Under the pieces are notes generated by a model, which was not told the DNA's origin, made no database searches, and was given only the letters and a program-made list of their open reading frames with translations. A stretch of 7,047 nucleotides of DNA from Phocaeicola plebeius (GTDB taxonomy: Bacteria > Bacteroidota > Bacteroidia > Bacteroidales > Bacteroidaceae). The stretch spans positions 1 through 7,047 of the forward strand of contig SFDG01000128.1 of assembly GCA_004558305.1 (NCBI GenBank), read 5' to 3'. Below are positions 1-3,717 of the stretch, piece after piece (positions within the stretch are counted from its first letter, which is position 1; each line of letters opens with the position of its first letter). The position numbers were made by a program, and so were the translations under genes.

Positions 1-103
1 TCTTGGACTGATCAGAGAACGCCGCCCCGGCCCCTACGACCATGACGGACAGCATCATAGCCACGCAGAGAACCAGGGACAGAACCTTCTTCAGGTTTCT
101 CAT
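1..103 (-). CDS. S-layer (SLH) surface protein, N-terminal fragment running off the left edge
   Basis: Read on the minus strand from ATG at 103, this gives 34 codons: MRNLKKVLSLVLCVAMM, then LSVMVVGAGAAFSDQSK. It is a classical Sec signal peptide: charged start (R2, K5, K6), hydrophobic core of about 18 residues, and a likely cut after the A-G-A at residues 25-27. The following FSDQSK matches what I know as the start of the first SLH repeat in Oscillospiraceae S-layer proteins, which bind cell-wall polymer and coat the cell. The start is supported by AAGGAGG at 112-118, 8 nt before the ATG. The gene has its own promoter at 227-255 and reads away from everything else in the window. Bases 1-92 recur perfectly, inverted, at 3626-3717. 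The rest of the gene is outside the window, so the SLH assignment rests on the signal peptide and the matching copy on the right. Confidence 0.8.
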   Translation of the reverse strand, partial: MRNLKKVLSLVLCVAMMLSVMVVGAGAAFSDQSK

Positions 104-111
104 GAGGAATT

Positions 112-118
112 CCTCCTT
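112..118 (-). promoter_or_regulatory. Ribosome binding site of the left S-layer gene
   Basis: AAGGAGG on the minus strand, 8 nt upstream of ATG 103. It matters because the otherwise identical copy at 3626 has no such site, so this is the only visible functional start for the shared signal-peptide sequence. Confidence 0.8.
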
Positions 119-226
119 ATAAAATTTTTTGAACGCCTCCGTCCCCACACTGTCCGACACACATACTGTGGCATGCCGTTGCAGTATCTGCGCCGGGCGC
201 AGCGGGTTTGGATTTGTCCTACGGTT

Positions 227-255
227 ACTATACGAAAAATGGAGCGATTTGTAAA
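227..255 (-). promoter_or_regulatory. Promoter of the left S-layer gene
   Basis: On the minus strand, -35 TTTACA (250-255) and -10 TATAGT (227-232) are separated by exactly 17 nt, each 5/6 to the sigma-A consensus. Transcription would start near 220, giving a leader of about 115 nt, which is long, as is common for abundant surface-layer messages. The leader can form a hairpin between ATACTG and CAGTAT on either side of a GGCATGCC core (about 162-186), which might stabilise the message. Confidence 0.65.
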
Positions 256-264
256 GGGGTCCGG

Positions 265-302
265 CCATTTTGTAACACAACGGTAATCTGGTTACAAAAT
301 GG
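265..302. promoter_or_regulatory. Perfect 12-bp dyad upstream of the S-layer promoter (operator candidate)
   Basis: CCATTTTGTAAC (265-276) and GTTACAAAATGG (291-302) form a perfect inverted repeat around 14 nt. It lies about 45 to 82 bp upstream of the inferred S-layer start, where activators often bind. No T-tract follows on either strand, so a terminator is unlikely. Related half-sites follow at 301-309 (GGTAACAAAAT type) and 397-406 (GTTACAATGG). Confidence 0.4.
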
Positions 303-424
303 TAACAAAATTAGACGCAACATCTGGTATTATCGGCGAAAAAGATACAAAATGTAGGATTCAGACCCGATCCCCGTCTTTCAGCGCCGACACAATGTTA
401 CAATGGAGCAAGGGGAGCCGTCAC
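303..424. other. Intergenic spacer with no gene seen
   Basis: AT-rich spacer between the S-layer control region and toxin module A. I see no open frame with a ribosome site and no convincing promoter. It contains one more GTTACAA-type element at 397-406. Confidence 0.5.
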
Positions 425-462
425 AAAAAAGAAGCTCCCCGCCCTTGACAAGAGCGAGGAGC
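425..462 (-). terminator. Terminator of the toxin A mRNA, overlapping the antitoxin A promoter
   Basis: The minus-strand RNA forms an 11-bp stem (arms 452-462 and 434-444, loop 445-451) with two U-G pairs, followed by TTCTTTTTT. On the plus strand the same two positions are C-A mismatches, so the hairpin favours minus-strand transcripts. The loop contains the TTGACA -35 box of the opposite-strand antitoxin promoter. Bases 425-452 recur exactly at 783-810. Confidence 0.75.
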
Positions 463-474
463 CTGGGTTATACT
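445..474 (+). promoter_or_regulatory. Promoter of antitoxin RNA A
   Basis: TTGACA (445-450) and TATACT (469-474) with an 18-nt spacer, giving a start near 481. It points toward the 3' end of the minus-strand toxin gene, the arrangement known for RatA opposite TxpA in Bacillus subtilis. Confidence 0.7.
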
Positions 475-480
475 ATGAGC

Positions 481-574
481 AGAAGATCTGACCGGACAAA
501 CGGTTTGCCCCGAAGATTTATGGAACTAGTCCACAGTGACCGTCAGGGTGCCTTCCTGACGGTCACTTCTTTTT
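481..574 (+). ncRNA. Type I antitoxin RNA A (RatA-like antisense)
   Basis: A transcript of about 94 nt is predicted from the promoter at 445-474 to a terminator with a perfect 13-bp stem (535-547 with 555-567, 7-nt loop) followed by TTCTTTTT. It is convergent with the toxin gene: its last part is complementary to the toxin stop codon (563-565), the final lysine codons and the 3' untranslated region. A small ACCG/CGGT hairpin lies near its 5' end. In the TxpA/RatA and BsrG/SR4 families such an RNA pairs with the toxin message and triggers its decay. That function is inferred here from layout, promoter and terminator. Confidence 0.65.
535..574 (+). terminator. Terminator of antitoxin RNA A
   Basis: AGTGACCGTCAGG (535-547) pairs perfectly with 555-567, followed by a T-rich tract to 574 on the plus strand. 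The minus side has no T-tract, so it ends plus-strand transcription only. The toxin stop codon lies inside the 3' arm. Confidence 0.8.
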
Positions 575-649
575 GAAGATCTGAATAATCAGAGCAACAA
601 TACCAATGATAACGAGACTATACTGAAACAAATCACTATAGGTCACCAT
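563..649 (-). CDS. Small membrane toxin of a type I toxin-antitoxin system (holin-like toxin family)
   Basis: A 28-residue peptide, too short for ordinary gene calling: MVTYSDLFQY, SLVIIGIVALII, then QIFKKK. It has a short polar start, one hydrophobic span of about 14-16 residues and a C-terminal triple lysine, the layout of the TxpA/BsrG/YonT 'putative holin-like toxin' family, whose members insert in the membrane and stop growth when over-produced. The start at 649 is preferred over the in-frame ATG at 655 because the GAGGGGGTG ribosome site lies 6 nt before 649 and directly abuts 655. The leader has a run of C's just upstream that can pair with this G-rich site, so translation may be masked, as in other type I toxins. 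A convergent antisense RNA covers its 3' end. A decayed second copy follows at 783-873. Confidence 0.8.
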   Translation of the reverse strand: MVTYSDLFQYSLVIIGIVALIIQIFKKK

Positions 650-752
650 GGCCATCACCCCCTCAGAAAAACGTCGGGGGGACTCGAAGTTATTACCCCC
701 GCACGAGGGCAAACCGTCAGTTCCGGGCAGACTCTACTCAAAACCCAAAACG

Positions 753-781
753 AGTATAGCATAAACCGACATGATTCGCAA
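753..781 (-). promoter_or_regulatory. Promoter of toxin A
   Basis: Minus-strand -35 TTGCGA (776-781) and -10 TATACT (753-758) with a 17-nt spacer. The start would be near 746, giving a 5' leader of about 97 nt before the toxin ATG, long enough for the ribosome-site-masking structure expected in this family. Confidence 0.6.
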
Positions 782-782
782 T

Positions 783-819
783 AAAAAAGAAGCTCCCCGC
801 CCTTGACAAGGACGAGGAG
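783..819 (-). terminator. Copy B of the toxin terminator
   Basis: Same hairpin as at 425-462, with pairing kept despite base changes: arms 810-819 and 793-802, loop 803-809, two U-G pairs, then TTCTTTTTT reading leftward. In this copy the truncated toxin frame runs straight through the hairpin. Confidence 0.6.
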
Positions 820-831
820 TTTAGTTATAAT
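803..831 (+). promoter_or_regulatory. Consensus promoter of antisense RNA B
   Basis: TTGACA (803-808), 17-nt spacer, TATAAT (826-831): a perfect sigma-A promoter, better than its copy A counterpart at 445-474. Its survival in an otherwise decayed module suggests it is still used. Confidence 0.75.
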
Positions 832-837
832 GTGCAC

Positions 838-980
838 GTATTGAAATAGGTCACTATAAGTCACCATGGCCATCACTTCCTTTGAAAACATCGGAGGGAG
901 TGGCCGAAGTTATTACCCCTTCGGTTTTATGGTCAAGGCGAGAGAAAACTGTCAGGCCCTACCCTGACAGTTTTCTTTTT
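838..980 (+). ncRNA. Antisense RNA B, possible orphan antitoxin
   Basis: Predicted from the consensus promoter at 803-831 to the terminator at 943-983, about 140 nt. Because of the deletion in module B, this RNA is antisense to the toxin start codon, ribosome site and leader rather than to the 3' end. It shares a 17-nt exact match with copy A across the start region (A 642-658, B 860-876) and a 15-nt match in the leader (A 685-699, B 905-919), so it could pair in trans with the intact toxin A message. Transcription and function are inference. Confidence 0.45.
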
Positions 981-983
981 CTC
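943..983 (+). terminator. Terminator after module B
   Basis: Perfect stem of at least 12 bp (AAAACTGTCAGG 945-956 with 963-974, 6-nt loop, extendable by two pairs) followed by CTTTTTCTC on the plus strand. One arm is related to the toxin A leader sequence around 704-716, so it may have formed from module sequence. Confidence 0.75.
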
Positions 984-1060
984 AAGATAAAATGATTTTC
1001 TGGATTCGACGGGTTTCGTGGGAATCGGTCAAATATAGTATAGAGTATAGTATGATAAAG
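984..1060. other. Short spacer with AT-rich repeats
   Basis: No gene seen. Contains the near-repeat ATAGTAT twice (1034-1053 region). The toxin B promoter, if any remains, would lie around here, but I find no convincing -35/-10 pair. Confidence 0.4.
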
Positions 1061-1096
1061 AGAAAGGACGCAGGTGGTTTCGCCTGCGTCCTTTCT
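1061..1096 (-). terminator. Terminator of the GAPDH gene
   Basis: A perfect 14-bp stem (1061-1074 with 1083-1096, 8-nt loop) begins 35 bp after the GAPDH stop. Reading on the minus strand it is followed by CTTTATC. The tract is short, but the stem is very strong and properly placed. Confidence 0.7.
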
Positions 1097-1130
1097 ACAT
1101 AATTCTACATCTTGCTCGGTGTATATTTGG

Positions 1131-2144
1131 TCACTGATGGTCCACTTTATACATGTACTCCAGCAGATCAACGGTCTTGGCGGAGTAACCGGCTTCGTTG
1201 TCATACCAGGCCACGACTTTGACAAAGTGGTCGTTGAGGGAGATGCCTGCCTTGGCGTCGAAGATGGCGGTGTGGCGGTCGCCCAGGAAGTCGGTGGAAA
1301 CGACGGCCTCATCGGTGTAGTCTAAGATCCCGGCCATGGGGCCCTGTGCGGCGGCCTTCATGGCGGCGCAGATCTGGTCATAGGTGGCGGGGGTCTCCAG
1401 CTCAGCGGTCAGGTCCACCACGGACACGTCCAGGGTGGGCACCCGCAGGGACATACCGGTGAGCTTGCCGGACAGGCTGGGGATGACCTTACCCACAGCC
1501 TTGGCGGCGCCGGTGGTGGAGGGGATGATGTTGCCGGAGGCAGCGCGTCCGCCTCTCCAGTCTTTTTTGGAGGTGCCGTCCACGGTCTTCTGGCTGCCGG
1601 TGATGGAGTGAACGGTGGTCATCAGGCCCTCTTTGATGCCGAAGGTGTCGTGCAGGACCTTGGCCACGGGAGCCAGACAGTTGGTGGTGCAGGAGGCGTT
1701 GGAAACGAAGTCCATGCTCTTGTCATAGGATGTGTTGTTCACGCCCATGACAAACATGGGGGTGTCATCCTTCGAGGGGGCGGTCAGCAGGACTTTCTTG
1801 GCCCCGCCGTCCAGGTGGCCCTTCATCTTTTCTGCGGTGGTAAACTTGCCGGTGCTCTCGATGATATACTCCGCGCCGACAGAGCCCCAGGGGATCTCGC
1901 CCGGCTCCTCACAGTGGAACACGCGGATGCGGCGGCCGTTGACGATCAGGTCGTCGCCCTCCCAGCTCACCTCGCCCTGGAACCGGCCGTGTACGCTGTC
2001 GTACTTCAGCAGATACGCCATGTAGTCCGGGGTCTGGCTGTGGCTGTTGATGCCGACGAACTCAATGTCCGGCCGTTCGCTCCCCAACCGAAGCACCAGG
2101 CGGCCAATTCTGCCGAATCCGTTAATGCCTACTTTCATACCCAT
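1131..2144 (-). CDS. gap: Glyceraldehyde-3-phosphate dehydrogenase, type I
   Basis: A 337-residue protein, the normal length for class I GAPDH. It oxidises glyceraldehyde-3-phosphate to 1,3-bisphosphoglycerate in cytosolic glycolysis. Visible landmarks: Rossmann motif INGFGRIGR (residues 7-15), catalytic cysteine C152 in SNASCTTNCLAP, catalytic histidine H179 in TTVHS, phosphate-site WRGGR (196-200), and C-terminal WYDNEAGYS (313-321). The usual NAD-selecting aspartate after IN is serine here (INSHS, S34), and the E. coli TVDGPSHKDW loop reads TVDGTSKKDW, so the enzyme may accept NADP. The start at 2144 gives MGMKVG with AAAGGA about 11 nt upstream; ATG 2138 is possible but further from the site. 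The gene is monocistronic, between its own promoter and terminator, and divergent from the kinase-like gene. Confidence 0.95.
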   Translation of the reverse strand: MGMKVGINGFGRIGRLVLRLGSERPDIEFVGINSHSQTPDYMAYLLKYDSVHGRFQGEVSWEGDDLIVNGRRIRVFHCEEPGEIPWGSVGAEYIIESTGKFTTAEKMKGHLDGGAKKVLLTAPSKDDTPMFVMGVNNTSYDKSMDFVSNASCTTNCLAPVAKVLHDTFGIKEGLMTTVHSITGSQKTVDGTSKKDWRGGRAASGNIIPSTTGAAKAVGKVIPSLSGKLTGMSLRVPTLDVSVVDLTAELETPATYDQICAAMKAAAQGPMAGILDYTDEAVVSTDFLGDRHTAIFDAKAGISLNDHFVKVVAWYDNEAGYSAKTVDLLEYMYKVDHQ

Positions 2145-2201
2145 TGTCGCTTAAATCCTTTCCGCATCATAATTCTTATATTTGCCCGTCAAGGCGACTA
2201 C

Positions 2202-2247
2202 ATTATACCCCATCTTTCGCCAAGATGAAAGAGAAAGTTTCTCTTTC
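2202..2247 (-). promoter_or_regulatory. GAPDH promoter with palindromic operator candidate
   Basis: Minus-strand -10 TATAAT at 2202-2207 is perfect. The hexamer 17 nt upstream is poor (TTTCAT, 2225-2230). Overlapping that weak -35 is a perfect palindrome at 2227-2247: GAAAGAGAAA, a central G, then its exact complement. A weak -35 beneath a dyad suggests regulator control, as the gap operon of Bacillus has through CggR, though I do not recognise the site as CggR's. Confidence 0.5.
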
Positions 2248-2286
2248 CCCCAGCTTTTCTCCTCTCGACCTTTTTCGACAAAATTC

Positions 2287-2315
2287 TTGTTTTTCTTTCC
2301 AATATTTGTTACACT
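2287..2315 (+). promoter_or_regulatory. Possible promoter of the kinase-like gene
   Basis: TTGTTT (2287-2292), 17-nt spacer, TACACT (2310-2315) in an AT-rich region about 90 bp before the ATG at 2402. Both boxes are imperfect (3/6 and 4/6), so this is tentative. Confidence 0.35.
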
Positions 2316-2401
2316 AAAAATTAGAAGGAACAAACGAATCTTCTAGCCCCTCTTATCTTGTTATCCTTCCATTTCCCTTTCATTTCCAAGGAGTTGACGC
2401 T

Positions 2402-3475
2402 ATGGATTTTCTCACAGACCGCTTGAGCGAACAGTATGGCAGCTTCCCGGAGGCCGTCATTTTTCTGTACGCCGGCCAGATCCTCTATTCCAACGAAGCC
2501 GGGCAGGCCCTGCTGAAAAAGGAAGACTTCCCCAAAGATCTGCTGCCCGCCCTGGCCGAGCACCCCGGCGGCATGGAGATCGCCCTGGGAAAGACATTTT
2601 ATTTTGTGACCGTCTCCCAGCTTCAAGAGGGCGACCTGCTGGTCCTGCGGGATCTGGACCCTCCGCCGGAGAAGAAGCATCCTTTTTCCAATGCCGTCTA
2701 TCGTATGCGCGAGTGCCTGTCAAACCTTTCCGCGACCCAGTGGAAAATGCAGCAGGTCCTGGAGGACAACGGCCTGCTGGACGGTCTGGAGCAGGACCTG
2801 GCCAACCAGAACCGCTTGGTCTTTCAGATGCTCCGCCTGACCCGTCAAGCTGAGCTGACCCAGGAGCTGAACTACAAATCCTTCCCCCGCGAGGAGGGCT
2901 TTGACCTGGCCATGGTCTGCCAGGGCATGGCGGATGAGGCCACCTGGCTGGCCGACCTGGCCGGGGTCCGCTTCTCTTACAGCACCAACGTGGACCATCT
3001 GCCGTTCAAGGGCAGCAAGTCTCTGCTGACGCAAATGCTCCTGGCGCTGGTCTCCAACGGCGTCCGGGCCGCGGGCAAGGGCGGCGAAGTGGAGATGAAG
3101 TTCCATGCAGAAAATGGCCGCTGCGTCATCTCCGTTCGGGATACCGGCGTCGGCATCCCGGAGGACCGCATGTCCCACCTTTTTTCCGGGGAGGCCACGG
3201 AGGAAGTGCCCCGCCCCGGCGAGGGGGCCGGTCTCGGTCTGTACAACGCCCAGCGCATCGTCGCCCTTCACGGCGGCGTCATGGTCGCCCAGAGCAGCCA
3301 GGACGGCGGCGCCTGCCTGGTCGTCTCCCTGCCCATCATCGTCCCCACCAGCGTCCCCGCCCGAAACAACCCCGGCTATGACAACCTGGGCGGCTATTCT
3401 CCCATCCTCATCGAGCTGAGCGACACACTTCCTTGGCAGGCGTTTTTACCCAAAAACATCAAGCATCCCCACTGA
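2402..3475 (+). CDS. Sensor histidine-kinase-like ATPase, soluble, no clear H-box
   Basis: A 357-residue protein with AAGGAG 8 nt before the ATG. Residues 15-38 resemble the start of a PAS sensor domain (EAVIFLYAGQILYSNEAGQALL). Residues 96-155 are helical and resemble a kinase dimerisation region (RMRECLSNLS to RLTRQAEL). Residues 205-312 form a GHKL/HATPase_c domain: N-box LLALVSNGVRAA (N219), G1 box DTGVGI (247-252), F-box region MSHLF (257-261) and G2 box GEGAGLGL (273-280). There is no membrane segment, so it should sense something in the cytoplasm. I find no histidine in the expected H-box of the helical region, so it may not autophosphorylate in the usual way. No response regulator is adjacent; it is a single-gene unit ended by the terminator at 3499-3522. 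A 45-residue tail after the ATPase domain is unassigned. Confidence 0.75.
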   Translation: MDFLTDRLSEQYGSFPEAVIFLYAGQILYSNEAGQALLKKEDFPKDLLPALAEHPGGMEIALGKTFYFVTVSQLQEGDLLVLRDLDPPPEKKHPFSNAVYRMRECLSNLSATQWKMQQVLEDNGLLDGLEQDLANQNRLVFQMLRLTRQAELTQELNYKSFPREEGFDLAMVCQGMADEATWLADLAGVRFSYSTNVDHLPFKGSKSLLTQMLLALVSNGVRAAGKGGEVEMKFHAENGRCVISVRDTGVGIPEDRMSHLFSGEATEEVPRPGEGAGLGLYNAQRIVALHGGVMVAQSSQDGGACLVVSLPIIVPTSVPARNNPGYDNLGGYSPILIELSDTLPWQAFLPKNIKHPH

Positions 3476-3498
3476 AAAAATCCAGAATTTAGAAAATT

Positions 3499-3522
3499 CG
3501 TCCGCATTTGCGGGCGTTTTTT
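3499..3522 (+). terminator. Terminator of the kinase-like gene
   Basis: CGTCCGC (3499-3505), loop ATTT, GCGGGCG (3510-3516), then six T's. A compact classical rho-independent terminator 24 bp after the stop. It also cuts off read-through into the promoterless S-layer copy downstream. Confidence 0.85.
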
Positions 3523-3556
3523 CTGTCCAAAAATCGACTAAATTTTTCCATTTTTT

Positions 3557-3589
3557 CGTGGGAAGCCCGTGGGAAAATCGTGGGAAAGG
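3557..3589 (+). repeat. Three phased 11-bp repeats (CGTGGGAA type)
   Basis: CGTGGGAA starts at 3557, 3568 and 3579, exactly 11 bp apart, about one helical turn. Only the first 8 bases are fixed. They sit between the kinase terminator and the start of the S-layer copy at 3626. Such phasing suits a protein-binding site, but the role is unknown. Confidence 0.5.
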
Positions 3590-3625
3590 ACGCACCGTTC
3601 GGCCCCGTCTCAGCCCCTGGCCACA

Positions 3626-3717
3626 GAAGAAGGTTCTGTCCCTGGTTCTCTGCGTGGCTATGATGCTGTCCGTCATGGTCGTAGGGGCCGGGGCGGCGTT
3701 CTCTGATCAGTCCAAGA
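3626..3717 (+). repeat. Right arm of a 92-bp perfect inverted repeat (S-layer signal peptide)
   Basis: Identical to the reverse complement of positions 1-92. It encodes KKVLSLVLC through AAFSDQSK, the signal peptide of the left S-layer gene from codon 5 onward. Homology stops abruptly at 3626: the first four codons, ribosome site and promoter of the left copy are absent. The only in-frame start is a GTG at 3558 with no ribosome site, which would add a non-signal-like WPQ-containing lead. The left arm is cut by the window edge, so the repeat may be longer. Confidence 0.95.

Larger units (their letters stand above)
783..873 (-). pseudogene. Truncated second copy of the type I toxin gene
   Basis: From ATG 867 (or 873, with an upstream in-frame ATG at 891) the frame begins MVTYSDLFQYV, matching the first ten residues of the intact toxin at 563-649. 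It then diverges into HIITKLLVLVKGGELLFY, which is merely the translated terminator and promoter region. The membrane span, KKK tail, stop codon and antitoxin gene body have been lost by an internal deletion. The ribosome site (AAGGAAGTG) and the 5' leader are still recognisable, including the block GGGGTAATAACTTCG (905-919 here, 685-699 in copy A). The open frame continues to 655, but no stop occurs before the terminator at 783, so a terminated message would lack a stop codon. I do not expect a working toxin. Confidence 0.65.

Noticed and set aside
265..302. Rho-independent terminator at the GTTACAAAATGG dyad
   Set aside because: The stem is AT-rich with a 14-nt loop and no T-tract follows on either strand.
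655..891. 78-residue minus-strand protein starting MFSKEVMAMVTYSD
   Set aside because: Only the first residues match the toxin; the rest is translated terminator, promoter and leader DNA. Treated as the remnant of a truncated toxin gene.
1608..2228. 206-residue plus-strand frame opposite GAPDH
   Set aside because: Fully antisense to a clear GAPDH gene, no recognisable domain and no promoter pointing into it.
2720..3271. 183-residue minus-strand frame opposite the kinase-like gene
   Set aside because: Shadow of a gene with clear ATPase motifs; no start signals.
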